Positions 27,438 through 36,780 of a stretch of 64,000 bases of DNA are shown piece after piece. The stretch covers positions 62,001-126,000 of the forward strand of contig NZ_AUAM01000008.1 in assembly GCF_000428725.1 (NCBI RefSeq), given 5' to 3'. The notes under the pieces are model-generated. The model did not search any database, was not told where the DNA came from, and was given only the letters and a program-made list of their open reading frames with translations. The stretch comes from Psychromonas aquimarina ATCC BAA-1526. GTDB taxonomy: Bacteria > Pseudomonadota > Gammaproteobacteria > Enterobacterales > Psychromonadaceae. A program made the translations under genes and the position numbers. Positions within the stretch are counted from its first letter, which is position 1; the number at the start of each line of letters is the position of its first letter.

Positions 27438-28244
27438 ATGCCTGCATTGAGCAAACCGTCTGCCCCGCTCCCTTCCTTGCCAGTGTTTAATGTTACCCAG
27501 AAATATGTAACTTTATTCGGCATTAAGGTTCATGCGCTCAGTGAATCTGATGCCCTGGATAATATCGATGCGGCTGTCAGAGAAAAAAAATCACTGCATA
27601 TTGGTATGTTGAATGCTGCAAAAATAGTCAATATGAAACGCAACCCGGCTCTTAACCTTGATGTTCAGTCATCGAATATGATTCTTGCCGATGGAAGTTC
27701 GCTGGTGGCTGCAAGCTGGCTGCTTAGACATAAATTACCAGAGCGGATCGCTGGTATTGATTTAATGCACGCCATCTTGAGACAGGGCAGCAGCAGGGGT
27801 TATAAAGTATTCTGTCTTGGTGCCGCCCCGGATATTTCCGCTAAAACAGAAGCTGAAATCCGCAGGCTGTATCCGGGAGTTATCATCGCAGGCTGCCGGC
27901 ATGGATACTTTTCTGATGATCAGGAGGAGGCTGTTGCGCGGCAGATTGCGGATTCGCAGGCTGACGTATTATTTGTTGCAATAACTTCGCCGAAAAAAGA
28001 GCAGTTTATGGCCCGCTGGAATGAAACCATGCGGGTTCCTGTTGTGCATGGTGTAGGCGGTTCCTTTGATGTGTTAGCTGGAAAAGTAACGCGTGCACCG
28101 CTGCTGTGGCAGAAGTATGGAATGGAGTGGTTATATCGGGTGAAGCAGGAGCCCGGGCGTTTATGGAAGCGTTATTTAGTGACTAATACGTTATTTATTG
28201 CTCTGTTAGTCAAAGAAATGATTTTTCCCAGTAAATCTCGTTAG
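27438..28244 (+). CDS. WecG/TagA/CpsF-family glycosyltransferase
   Basis: GT26 enzyme predicted to transfer ManNAc or ManNAcA from UDP to an undecaprenyl-PP-linked sugar on the inner face of the membrane. Conserved features are MLNAAKIVNMKRN (57-69), the catalytic ADGSSLV (84-90, D85) and the C-terminal GVGGSFDVLAGKVTRAP with WLYRVKQEPGRLWKRY. The 268-aa length is slightly above the family norm because of an N-terminal extension of about 20 residues rich in proline. With WecC in the same island, ManNAcA is the likely sugar (inference). It is the first gene of the plus-strand assembly block. Confidence 0.88.
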   Translation: MPALSKPSAPLPSLPVFNVTQKYVTLFGIKVHALSESDALDNIDAAVREKKSLHIGMLNAAKIVNMKRNPALNLDVQSSNMILADGSSLVAASWLLRHKLPERIAGIDLMHAILRQGSSRGYKVFCLGAAPDISAKTEAEIRRLYPGVIIAGCRHGYFSDDQEEAVARQIADSQADVLFVAITSPKKEQFMARWNETMRVPVVHGVGGSFDVLAGKVTRAPLLWQKYGMEWLYRVKQEPGRLWKRYLVTNTLFIALLVKEMIFPSKSR

Positions 28245-28442
28245 TTTTAAAGTATCGAACTAAGCTTAATAAAATTACCCGTTTGATTATTCAGCTGGTT
28301 GTAAAAAACGGCGAATTTTATCCACTTATTCTTCAACTGTTTATAAACGGTGAAGGATTTTTGTTATGTGGATATTAAGCGGGCTTTTAACTTACCTATC
28401 TGCTTATGCTTGATAGTCGAACAGGAAAAATTAAGTCATATT

Positions 28443-29441
28443 ATGGATAATAAAAAACAATCCTTGATTTATTTAGCCGCCGCCAGCCATTCCGGCTCCA
28501 CTATGCTGGCCATGCTCCTTGGCGCTCATCCTGATTTATGCAGCGTTGGTGAACTAAAAGCGGGCCATTTAGGGGATAAAAACAGTTATTTATGTTCCTG
28601 TAAAAGCCTCCTGGAAGAATGTGAATTCTGGCGCGGGGTCAGTGAAAAAATGGCGTCCAGAGGGCAGTCTTTTTGTATCTTTGATGCCGGTACTGATATT
28701 CGTTCTAATGCGAGCCCCTATGTACTTTTTTTATTAAAACCTCTGGTACGCCGCCGTTCTGTCGAATGGATGCGCGACGTTTTATTAAATATCTCGCCGA
28801 GCTGGCGAAAGCAGTTAGCCAGGCTGCAGCGGCGTAATGCTGATTATGTTCGTGCCGTTGCGGAGCAAGCCGGAGCTGATGCTGTTGTTGACTCATCTAA
28901 GACAGGTATTCGTCTTAAATATCTGCTTAAGAACAAAGATCTGGATATTAAAGTTGTCTGGCTTGTACGTGATGGAAGGGGGGTATCGTTAGCCTATAAA
29001 AACCCTTCTGAATATGCTGATGCGAAAGATCCTGAATTCCGCGGCGGCGGAGCAGAGAAAACTCAGGAGCAGGGAAGAAATGTCGCGGCGGGAGCTCATG
29101 AATGGTTGCGCTGTAATCAGGAAACCGAAGCTGTATTAGCGACCATGACTGAGGATAAATGGCTTAAAGTGCATTATGAGGATCTTTGTGATAATACAGA
29201 GAGCGAACTCAATCGAATATTTGAGTTTATCGGGGTTAATCCCGGCAAAAAACGCATGGACTTTAAAGCGGTAGAGCATCATGTTCTGGGTAACGGCATG
29301 CGTTTTGACTCGAGCAGTCTGATAACGCTTGATGACCGCTGGAAAACAGAGCTTACGCAGGTTGAATTAAATGAATTTGCTCAGGCTGCTGGTGGTTATA
29401 ATGAATCTGTCGGTTACTCTTCTAACGAAAGAAGGTTATGA
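28443..29441 (+). CDS. Sulfotransferase (PAPS-dependent family)
   Basis: Predicted carbohydrate sulfotransferase. The start is taken at ATG 28443 (332 aa), because the GTG-led extension from 28350 adds 31 unconserved residues upstream of the beta strand that leads into the P-loop. The 5'-phosphosulfate-binding loop is SHSGST (15-20) and the 3'-phosphate-binding segment is VRDGRGVS (175-182). Cysteines cluster at 50-60 (YLCSCKSLLEEC). It overlaps the flippase gene by 4 nt (ATGA), showing translational coupling and a role in polysaccharide building. It implies a sulfated exopolysaccharide, a common marine trait (inference). Confidence 0.85.
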   Translation: MDNKKQSLIYLAAASHSGSTMLAMLLGAHPDLCSVGELKAGHLGDKNSYLCSCKSLLEECEFWRGVSEKMASRGQSFCIFDAGTDIRSNASPYVLFLLKPLVRRRSVEWMRDVLLNISPSWRKQLARLQRRNADYVRAVAEQAGADAVVDSSKTGIRLKYLLKNKDLDIKVVWLVRDGRGVSLAYKNPSEYADAKDPEFRGGGAEKTQEQGRNVAAGAHEWLRCNQETEAVLATMTEDKWLKVHYEDLCDNTESELNRIFEFIGVNPGKKRMDFKAVEHHVLGNGMRFDSSSLITLDDRWKTELTQVELNEFAQAAGGYNESVGYSSNERRL

Positions 29442-30979
29442 AAAAAAGAAGTACTCCTGTAACGGATGTCGATTTAAGCGGCAAAAATAGAATCGTGAGA
29501 AATACCTTAATCAGCTGGGCAAGTCATCTGGTTCTGGTTGTTTCTGGTTTTATTATGCCCCGCTTGATGCATGAATATATAGGTCAGGTACAGCTGGGTA
29601 TCTGGGATTTCTGCTGGGCATTAATTTCATATCTGTCTTTAATCGGTTTAGGAATCGGGGCAAGTTCAAATAGGTACGTCGCTAAATATAATGCGGAGCA
29701 TAAAACCGAAGATCTCAGCAAGCTGATCAGCTCTACGCTGGCCATAGAAGTTTTTATTTCTCTTACTATTCTTCTGGGAACCTTAACGGTTGTTTATACT
29801 ATGCCGCTTTTTTTTGCTCAAGAGTTGGGTGAAAACGTATTTAAAACTCAATCTGTTATGTTTTATTTAGGTCTTAGTCTAACGATAACAACACTGTTTT
29901 CTATCAGCCGCGGATTATTAACCGGTCATCATAGATGGGATCTGCATAATGCTCTGACGGCAGGTTTCAGTGTGCTGTCACTGATAATTATGATGACCAT
30001 GTTAATGTCTGGTTTTGGCCTTGTAGGAATGGCGCAGGGGTATTTAGCTTCAACGCTTATTGTTGAGATGATCCGAATTATTATTGCCTCTCAGTATACT
30101 AAACAAATTTCGATATCTCCTTCTAATATCTGCAAAGAGCTATGCTGGGAGCTTTTGGGTTTCAGCGCCAAAGGAAAGCTGGCTGTGCTGCCTCCTGTGG
30201 TTTTATTACAGTCAGTTAATATTCTAATTGTGAACGCTTTCGGGCCTGCAGTTTTAGCGGTGTTTGCCAGGCCGCTTGCATTAACCCGGCATATATCAAC
30301 CTTTATGGTCAAATTTACTATGATATTAACCCCCACAGCAGGGGCTATGTTAAGTGAAGATAAAGCGGAAGAGCTGCAGTCATTTTTTCTAACAACGACT
30401 AAATTTAGTTTTGCTTTCACTCTGCCTCTAGTGATCGCTCTGGCCGTTTTCGGCGACATTGTTATCACATTCTGGATGGGGGCTGATTATGCGAACTGGC
30501 TGCTGATAGCGGTTTTATCCTTAGGGGCTTTATTACCGACGGCACAGGACAGCTCTCTGCGTATTATGATCGCTAAAAATATTCATGGGAAAATATCTAT
30601 TTATATGAGCCTGATTGTGCTTATGGTGTTTTTTATCCTTTATCTGCTGTTTATTGAAAATAACTTTAATCTTATCACTGCCGCGTGTTTATTAATTATC
30701 CCGTCCAATCTGGCTTATGGTCTTGCATTACCTTTGTATGCCTGTAAAAAATTGTCTATTCCCGTGCGCTGTTATTTAAGTAAAGCAGTGTTTAAACCTG
30801 TTATTGCGACGCTTCCCTATGCCGCTCTGCTTGGTCTGGCAAAATATTATTACTTACAGTATGCATATCTCTATTCAGGGATGTTCTTTGTGTTTGCCTG
30901 TTTTTCTCTCGCTTTTTTTTATAGTGTTTTACTGCTTAATAAATCTGAAAAAAATCATTTGTGGAATAAGATTCGTTGA
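29438..30979 (+). CDS. Wzx-type polysaccharide flippase
   Basis: MOP-superfamily translocase moving undecaprenyl-PP-linked repeat units across the inner membrane. The 513 residues contain about 12-14 hydrophobic helices, with the N-terminal pattern RNTLISWASHLVLVVSGFIMPRLM characteristic of the Wzx/PST family. The start ATG overlaps the sulfotransferase stop (ATGA). It is followed after 21 nt by the deacetylase-like gene. No truncation was seen. Confidence 0.88.
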   Translation: MKKRSTPVTDVDLSGKNRIVRNTLISWASHLVLVVSGFIMPRLMHEYIGQVQLGIWDFCWALISYLSLIGLGIGASSNRYVAKYNAEHKTEDLSKLISSTLAIEVFISLTILLGTLTVVYTMPLFFAQELGENVFKTQSVMFYLGLSLTITTLFSISRGLLTGHHRWDLHNALTAGFSVLSLIIMMTMLMSGFGLVGMAQGYLASTLIVEMIRIIIASQYTKQISISPSNICKELCWELLGFSAKGKLAVLPPVVLLQSVNILIVNAFGPAVLAVFARPLALTRHISTFMVKFTMILTPTAGAMLSEDKAEELQSFFLTTTKFSFAFTLPLVIALAVFGDIVITFWMGADYANWLLIAVLSLGALLPTAQDSSLRIMIAKNIHGKISIYMSLIVLMVFFILYLLFIENNFNLITAACLLIIPSNLAYGLALPLYACKKLSIPVRCYLSKAVFKPVIATLPYAALLGLAKYYYLQYAYLYSGMFFVFACFSLAFFYSVLLLNKSEKNHLWNKIR

Positions 30980-31000
30980 TTCACTGAAAAGGAATTGATA

Positions 31001-32221
31001 ATGAATATCTCTTTACGGAAATATCCCTATCCCTACCAGGCTATGCTGGCAGTCTGCAGTGATTTAGATGAAACACCGAATAAAGAGATTTACTTTGAAA
31101 CAGCGCGCTACTTGAATACCACTGAGCAGACTATTTTAGGGAAAGGTGTTGGTCTGGAAGTTGGTAACAGTATCTACTTTGATATGCCTGAAAATCAATT
31201 TTCTTATACTAATACAGATAATGACGGCCGGAAAAAAATACATTATTTGATTGATTCCGGTCATATTGACTGTCTGCACTCTTTTGGTGACTTTGTTAAC
31301 TCAAGGGAGCGTATTAAGCTGTGCTGGGCAGAGCTGCAGAAAGGTCAGCGTAAACTCGAAGTCTGGATTGACCATGCTCAGGCCCCTACCAATTTAGATG
31401 ACGATATTATGCAGGGAGAAGGGGCCGTAGCAGGGGCGGATGCATTTCATACAGATCTTACGGTAAAAACAGGCGGGCTGTCTTTTATCTGGAAGGGACG
31501 GGTCACAAGTATCGCTTCACAGAATGTGAAACGAAATTACCGCAGCCTGTTTAATATTAAAGAGCCTTATAAGTCGGGTAAAACGATTTTAATTGAGTTT
31601 ATTAAAGGCTGGTTCGCGCGCTTAGGCAGTGTTAAATATGCGATGCATAAAGATAACCATGTATTAAGAAAAACTCAGCTGCTGGACGGCACTCCTGTGC
31701 AGGAGTTTATGCGCTGTAATCCCTCATGGGGCGGTGTTTCTGTCTTTGACTCTGCCCGCGGTATTCATAATGTATTAACTGAATCAGTGCTGAATACACT
31801 GCTGAAAAATAAAGGCTGCAGTGTTCTGTATAGTCATTTGGGAAAGGTATTTAGCGGCGAGCAGGCTTTTAAACAATGCACCAGAGATGCGTTTGAGTTA
31901 TTAGCTGCTTATCAGAAAAACAAACTGATTTTAACCGCTACAACCAGAAGGTTATTAGGTTACTGCCGTACGGTTGAAGAATTAAGCTTTATGGTTAAGT
32001 CTGCCGACGATAAGGAGCAGATACATCTGTCCACTACTTACAAGGGGCAGGATCTTTACGGGCTGACCTGGTATGCAGATGATCCTGAAAAAGTTGCTTT
32101 GTATATAAATGGTAAGTATTACTCTAATTTACAAATTAACCCGGCCGATAACAGCGGTAGGAAAAGTGTTTCTATCGCCTGGCCGCCTTTAGTCTTTCCT
32201 GATATTAAAAGTCCAGTTTAA
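31001..32221 (+). CDS. Deacetylase-like protein of unknown function
   Basis: I do not recognise a named family with certainty. Start ATG 31001 has AAGGAA 7 nt upstream; a TTG at 30995 is less likely. The 406 residues have a NodB/polysaccharide-deacetylase flavour: an Asp pair after a strand (AVCSDLDETP, about 18-27), a histidine-bearing segment (GHIDCLHSFGDF, about 87-98) and another Asp-His motif (VWIDHAQAPTNLDDD, about 123-137). It has no signal peptide or membrane helix. Its position between the flippase and a glycosyltransferase suggests it modifies the repeat unit or a nucleotide/lipid-linked precursor. Catalytic activity is inference. Confidence 0.6.
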   Translation: MNISLRKYPYPYQAMLAVCSDLDETPNKEIYFETARYLNTTEQTILGKGVGLEVGNSIYFDMPENQFSYTNTDNDGRKKIHYLIDSGHIDCLHSFGDFVNSRERIKLCWAELQKGQRKLEVWIDHAQAPTNLDDDIMQGEGAVAGADAFHTDLTVKTGGLSFIWKGRVTSIASQNVKRNYRSLFNIKEPYKSGKTILIEFIKGWFARLGSVKYAMHKDNHVLRKTQLLDGTPVQEFMRCNPSWGGVSVFDSARGIHNVLTESVLNTLLKNKGCSVLYSHLGKVFSGEQAFKQCTRDAFELLAAYQKNKLILTATTRRLLGYCRTVEELSFMVKSADDKEQIHLSTTYKGQDLYGLTWYADDPEKVALYINGKYYSNLQINPADNSGRKSVSIAWPPLVFPDIKSPV

Positions 32222-32235
32222 ATATGAGGTTCTTT

Positions 32236-33447
32236 ATGTATAAAGTTAAAATTTTATTCGGTCGTTTAACTATTTTTACCTTGTACTTGCTGATTTTATT
32301 ATTTTCGATGCTGCCGAAAAAGAAACTCCAAAAAAACGGGCATATTATCGTTTTAACGGGAACCTTTTATTCAAAAAACTGGATTGATGCTCACCTTATA
32401 CCAATCGTAACCTGTTCAAGCGTCCGCCATGTGTATATTGTTTCAAATAATATTAACTACAGCGTAGAAGGGCTGACGGTTGTAAAATCCCCTGAGCGGC
32501 TGAGAAAATACTGCGGCGATACTTTTGCTCGTTTAATCTCTTTTTTTAGCTGCTCGATGCGCATGAAGCCGGATTATATTGGCGGATTTCATATTCTTTT
32601 TAATGCATCTTTATCAATTTTGTTTGCCAATATGCTGAGATGCCGTTCAATATATTTCTGCGTCGGTGGTATTACCGAAACACTTGCCGCCGGAAAAACA
32701 GAAAATAGATTTTTTAAATTTCTGGACGGTAAAGATAGGTTTTTAACGTTTTATATCTGCCGTATTGCGGCTGCTGCAGACCGAATTATAACAATGGGTA
32801 ACGGCGCTAAATTATTTTTACAGGAAGCCGGTGTGGAGGCTGCTAAAATAGAGGTTATCTCAGGGGCGATTGATCACAATAAATTTTACCCCTGTGCAGT
32901 TCAAAACAGTAAAAAATATGATCTGGTTTTGACCGCGCGTTTATCTAAGGTTAAGCAGGTTAATCTGTTTCTTGATGTAGTTAATAAAATCAAAGACGAA
33001 AAGACAGATTGTAAAGCATTGGTAATTGGTGACGGGCCGCTATTAAATGATTTAAAGTCTTACGCGGATTCTTTGAATATCTCTGCTATGGTCGATTTTG
33101 CCGGGCATCAGGATGATGTGCTGAGCTGGCTGCATCAGTCTAAAATTTATGTATTAACCTCCAGGTCTGAAGGACTGGCACTGTCTATGCTGGAAGGGTT
33201 AAAAGCAGGCCTTCCCGCGGTTGTACCCAATGTAGGGGATTTATCCGATGTACTGGTCAGTGGCTATAACGGTTTCTTAATTGAAAATCATTCTGTTGAG
33301 GATTTTGCTCGACAGATTTTGTATCTGCTCAATAATGAGAAACTTCTAAGTGAGTATTCCCGAAATGCCGCCGCATCGACTAAGCGTTTCGATCTTGAGT
33401 GTGTTCAGAGACAATGGCTTAACGTTTTTAAAGAACAGGGGAGCTGA
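32236..33447 (+). CDS. GT4-family glycosyltransferase
   Basis: Predicted cytoplasmic-face glycosyltransferase (group 1, GT-B fold). I start at ATG 32236 because AGG lies 6 nt upstream; ATG 32224 lacks a site. An N-terminal hydrophobic helix (about 5-25) may anchor it. The C-terminal nucleotide-sugar domain shows DLVLTARLSKVKQVNLFLD and the E-x7-E motif in SEGLALSMLEG followed by KAGLPAVVPNVGD. Donor and acceptor are unknown. It lies directly upstream of the CapK-like gene (1-nt gap). Confidence 0.85.
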   Translation: MYKVKILFGRLTIFTLYLLILLFSMLPKKKLQKNGHIIVLTGTFYSKNWIDAHLIPIVTCSSVRHVYIVSNNINYSVEGLTVVKSPERLRKYCGDTFARLISFFSCSMRMKPDYIGGFHILFNASLSILFANMLRCRSIYFCVGGITETLAAGKTENRFFKFLDGKDRFLTFYICRIAAAADRIITMGNGAKLFLQEAGVEAAKIEVISGAIDHNKFYPCAVQNSKKYDLVLTARLSKVKQVNLFLDVVNKIKDEKTDCKALVIGDGPLLNDLKSYADSLNISAMVDFAGHQDDVLSWLHQSKIYVLTSRSEGLALSMLEGLKAGLPAVVPNVGDLSDVLVSGYNGFLIENHSVEDFARQILYLLNNEKLLSEYSRNAAASTKRFDLECVQRQWLNVFKEQGS

Positions 33448-33448
33448 A

Positions 33449-34849
33449 ATGAAAAAAGCTTTTTCAAGAAAAAATCTATGGGAAACCATGCCCTCTCCTG
33501 TTAAGAAACTTGCCGCGACAGTGTTATCTCGGATCCCTTTAGAGTATTTAATCGGCAGGAAATTTAGAGAAACGACCAGACTGATCCGCTGTGCCGAAAA
33601 ATGGACAAGAGCTGAAGTTGATGCCTACCATTTAAAGCAGTTACAGTTTCAGGTATCTAATGCCTATAATAAATGTCCTGCGTACCGTAAATTATATGAT
33701 GACGCCGGGATAGATGTTTTCTCTCTGCAGGAGCTTGATGATTTTAAAAAGCTCCCTCTGATTGATAAAGCCTTTATTAATGAAAATATTGATGATCTTC
33801 TTCTCGTTGATAAAAATAACTCTGACGTTGATTATGTGACTACAGGCGGAACAAGCGGTATTCCTTTAACTTTTTATATTAATGCCGGACGTTCTCAGAT
33901 TGAATATGCTTATTTAGTGGACGGCTGGAGAAAAGCCGGCTTTAAATTCGGGGATAGTAAAGCGGTGTTTCGCGGCCGGGTAACCGGGACTAAAAGCAGC
34001 TTAAACTACAGTTTTGATCCTGTTTTTAATGAGCATTATTATAGTAATTTTCATATGAATGATAGTGATATAAGAGCTTATATCGAACATATTAAATCAT
34101 TAAAATCCTGTTATCTGCATGTCTATCCGTCATCGGTTTATCAGTTAGCCCGTTTTATAAAAAAAGAAAAAATCAGTGTTGAAAATGTAAAAGGTATTTT
34201 AGCGGAATCTGAAAATGTTTATCCGGAGCAGAGAGCATTTGTTGAATCTGTATTTCACTGTCGTTACTTTTCGTCTTACGGGCATACTGAAAAGCTAGTG
34301 GCTGCCGGTGAGTGTGAGTTTTGTTGTGATTACCATGTTTGGCCGACCTACGGATATTTTGAGTTAATTGATGACCAGGGAGAGGTGATCACTGAAAAAG
34401 GTAAAACAGGGCAGATAGTCGGCAGTGGTTTTATGAATACCGTTATGCCGTTTATTCGCTATAAAACCGGAGATTTTGCAGAATATGTCGCTGATCACTG
34501 TGAACAATGTAAGCGCAACTATTTGATTGTTAAAAATATACGCGGACATAGGGTGCAGGAGTATCTGGTTGCATCAGATAATAGTTTAATCTCATGGACG
34601 GCGGTTAATATGCACGATGATACTTTTGACAATGTGATGCAGTATCAGTTTTATCAGGATACGCCAGGGTATTCAGTGATAAAAGTGGTTGCTGGTCATC
34701 TGTTCTCAGAGTCGCAGAAGCAGCGTATTGAAGAAAATATTACAGTAAAACTAAAAGGAAGGGTGCAGGTGAAAGTTGAAGTTGTTGATGCGATTCCTTT
34801 AACCGCCAGGGGAAAATCTATTTTTGTTGATCAGAAACTCCCCCTTTAA
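33449..34849 (+). CDS. CapK/PaaK-like adenylate-forming enzyme
   Basis: Member of the ANL superfamily related to phenylacetate-CoA ligase and the capsule protein CapK. Start ATG 33449 has GGGGAG 7 nt upstream (a longer frame from 33350 overlaps the previous gene). It is 466 aa long. The AMP-binding P-loop is TTGGTSGIPLTFY (about 131-143). Later motifs are SSYGHTEKL (about 273) and a cysteine set CEFCCDYH, with CEQCK further on, that may bind zinc. In polysaccharide loci these proteins are presumed to activate an acyl or amino-acid group for sugar decoration; the substrate is unknown. Confidence 0.8.
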   Translation: MKKAFSRKNLWETMPSPVKKLAATVLSRIPLEYLIGRKFRETTRLIRCAEKWTRAEVDAYHLKQLQFQVSNAYNKCPAYRKLYDDAGIDVFSLQELDDFKKLPLIDKAFINENIDDLLLVDKNNSDVDYVTTGGTSGIPLTFYINAGRSQIEYAYLVDGWRKAGFKFGDSKAVFRGRVTGTKSSLNYSFDPVFNEHYYSNFHMNDSDIRAYIEHIKSLKSCYLHVYPSSVYQLARFIKKEKISVENVKGILAESENVYPEQRAFVESVFHCRYFSSYGHTEKLVAAGECEFCCDYHVWPTYGYFELIDDQGEVITEKGKTGQIVGSGFMNTVMPFIRYKTGDFAEYVADHCEQCKRNYLIVKNIRGHRVQEYLVASDNSLISWTAVNMHDDTFDNVMQYQFYQDTPGYSVIKVVAGHLFSESQKQRIEENITVKLKGRVQVKVEVVDAIPLTARGKSIFVDQKLPL

Positions 34850-34911
34850 ATGCTTATAAATTGATAATGTATCTCGCTGTAATTCATTTATAACGAAGGT
34901 ACGAAGGGCAA

Positions 34912-34956
34912 ATAAAAACGGAGCAGATACAAATATAAAATTGTATCTGCTCCGTT
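34912..34956 (-). terminator. Terminator of the beta-helix gene
   Basis: A perfect 16-bp stem, AACGGAGCAGATACAA (34917-34932) with its complement (34941-34956), loop 8 nt. On the minus strand it is followed by TTTTTATTT. It lies 20 nt past the stop of the minus-strand gene and may also end the converging plus-strand operon. Confidence 0.85.
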
Positions 34957-34975
34957 AAGTCTGAACTGCTGTATA

Positions 34976-36724
34976 TTACTGCAGTATGATCTGTACGTTG
35001 CCTGGTTTCTCAGGAATAATGATATTAGAGTTAGTACCTTGCTGTTCAAAGGGACCGATATCAACAGAGGAGCCGAGTACTCTTTCTTTCCTTAGAAAAT
35101 CACTATCTATTGGTACGTTCTTGTTTAACAGCTCTGAGAGTGTGGTTGACAGTTCTGGATACATATCTTTGCCGAAATCCCATAGGCGGCTGTTGTCATA
35201 TCCCTCGAGTGCTATCTGCTCTAGATCTATTTGAGCAACATCGACCGGCCCGGAAAAGTTTGTACTGACTTCACTTGTTGTACCCGCATTCAGATGTGCA
35301 TCTAAACTCAGGGTTGTGGCAAAGTTGGTTTTATTGAGCTGGACGCTCATTTCATCAGTGCCGAAAAAGTTATTGGAAACTAGAAGTTCCGGTGCTCTCT
35401 GGTGGTGCTCAGACCATATCTGATAGCCCTGACCTGTAGTGTGGTTTGCATCTACTTTTAAAATAATATTGTTTTTGATATCTGTCATGCCGGATGTTGA
35501 AGATATATTAATTCCATTAGGTGTATTAAATATTAAATTATTATAGATGTACCTTTCCTGAGCTCCCTGAATATGGATCCCGGCACTTTCCCAGGCTGAG
35601 GAGGTACCTACCGGGCTTTCCGTATGAATGTTATAGATGACATTTCCTATCATATATACTTTGATATCAGTATCTTCGATTGCATTTGTACTCGGTATTC
35701 TGATGCCGTATTCGGTATCATGGATTTTGTTGTTAATCATCCATAAACCGTTTGGCTCATACTGGGCACCCATTGCCTTAGCCGGCGACCAGGGAGTGCT
35801 TATTATGTTATGTACATAGTTACTAGAAAACACAACATTTGAGGCGTATTTCACCCACATTCCAGACTGCCTTACATTATAAAACTCGTTATCTCCGGCA
35901 TATATATTATGGGAGGCTGTGCGTGGAGGCATAGCATTTATCTGCAGGCCGGGACCCGATGCGTTGAAGCCTTTATTATTTAATATCCAGACATAAGAGG
36001 TATAGCCTGAAACACCGATACATGTCGCGTCAACATCATTGGGATTATATATATCGCCTAAATCTCTAATCACATTATTATACAAGATAACATTAGTGCT
36101 TGAGCTGTTCTGATGGCCTACTGCGGATAATAAAGCAACATTACCGGTCAGCGGATCGCCTATAAATTCGCTGTCTCTTACTACTATATTGGTAACACCA
36201 TAACCTTCTGACATTGAGCCGATCTGTATAGATGAATTATTCTGCACTATCATATTCGAGATAAATAAGTTAGAGCCGTAAGCAAGGGCTTTATATTTCT
36301 CGAATGATCCTTCTTTTCCTGGGGCGCTGGTTATCCATACCGGTCCTTTACTGCCTGCCGCCCAGGTATCATCTGTCCCCATGGAGTTCATCTTAATAAC
36401 GCCGCCGATTGCATTAGCGTATCTGCCGTCAATTTCAATATAGCTCCCGGCTGGAATAGGGAACGGAATCGTTCTTCTTGGTGTGAGCGGTGTGCCGTAT
36501 TGTCTGCTGTCACTTCCTGTGGTGAAATTTATATAATAGTAACCATGGGTTTCAGATACTGGATTTGCTGTCCAGCTTTCTGCTCTTGGCGGAGGGGCTT
36601 GTTCAAAGTTGATTGGTGATTCGGGTATGCCTATTGGAACCTGGTATGCGCTTATGATTTGGGACGAAAAGAGCAGAAAAAATAGGACTGTTGAGTATGT
36701 GGCTTTCCTTGAGTATAAATTCAT
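34976..36724 (-). CDS. Secreted right-handed parallel beta-helix protein
   Basis: Predicted periplasmic or extracellular beta-helix protein. The signal peptide covers about residues 1-27 (FFLLFSSQIISA). Start 36724 is preferred, since AAGGA is 6 nt upstream; ATG 36727 is adjacent. Repeating NN-containing rungs (VILYNNVIRDLGD, WIINNKIHDTEYGIRI-like, YIYNNLIFNTPNGINI) run from about 150 to 470. The fold is used by polysaccharide lyases, epimerases and surface proteins, and such genes are common in exosortase A loci. No PEP-CTERM tail is present. It is convergent with the CapK-like gene. The activity is not assignable. Confidence 0.78.
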   Translation of the reverse strand: MNLYSRKATYSTVLFFLLFSSQIISAYQVPIGIPESPINFEQAPPPRAESWTANPVSETHGYYYINFTTGSDSRQYGTPLTPRRTIPFPIPAGSYIEIDGRYANAIGGVIKMNSMGTDDTWAAGSKGPVWITSAPGKEGSFEKYKALAYGSNLFISNMIVQNNSSIQIGSMSEGYGVTNIVVRDSEFIGDPLTGNVALLSAVGHQNSSSTNVILYNNVIRDLGDIYNPNDVDATCIGVSGYTSYVWILNNKGFNASGPGLQINAMPPRTASHNIYAGDNEFYNVRQSGMWVKYASNVVFSSNYVHNIISTPWSPAKAMGAQYEPNGLWMINNKIHDTEYGIRIPSTNAIEDTDIKVYMIGNVIYNIHTESPVGTSSAWESAGIHIQGAQERYIYNNLIFNTPNGINISSTSGMTDIKNNIILKVDANHTTGQGYQIWSEHHQRAPELLVSNNFFGTDEMSVQLNKTNFATTLSLDAHLNAGTTSEVSTNFSGPVDVAQIDLEQIALEGYDNSRLWDFGKDMYPELSTTLSELLNKNVPIDSDFLRKERVLGSSVDIGPFEQQGTNSNIIIPEKPGNVQIILQ

Positions 36725-36733
36725 CATTTATCC

Positions 36734-36780
36734 TTAAATGCATTAAATGCATTAAATGCATTAAATGCTAAAATGCATTA
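36734..36780. repeat. 9-bp tandem repeat upstream of the beta-helix gene
   Basis: Three exact TTAAATGCA units (36734-36760), a fourth with one change (TTAAATGCT, 36761-36769), then a decayed unit. The first unit begins 7 bp from the start codon at 36727, so the array is in the leader or promoter, and the AAGGA ribosome-binding site overlaps its first unit on the minus strand. Confidence 0.85.

Noticed and set aside
36734-36780. Repeated TTAAATGCA units considered as a CRISPR remnant
   Set aside because: Units are directly adjacent with no spacers and no cas genes; a simple tandem repeat.
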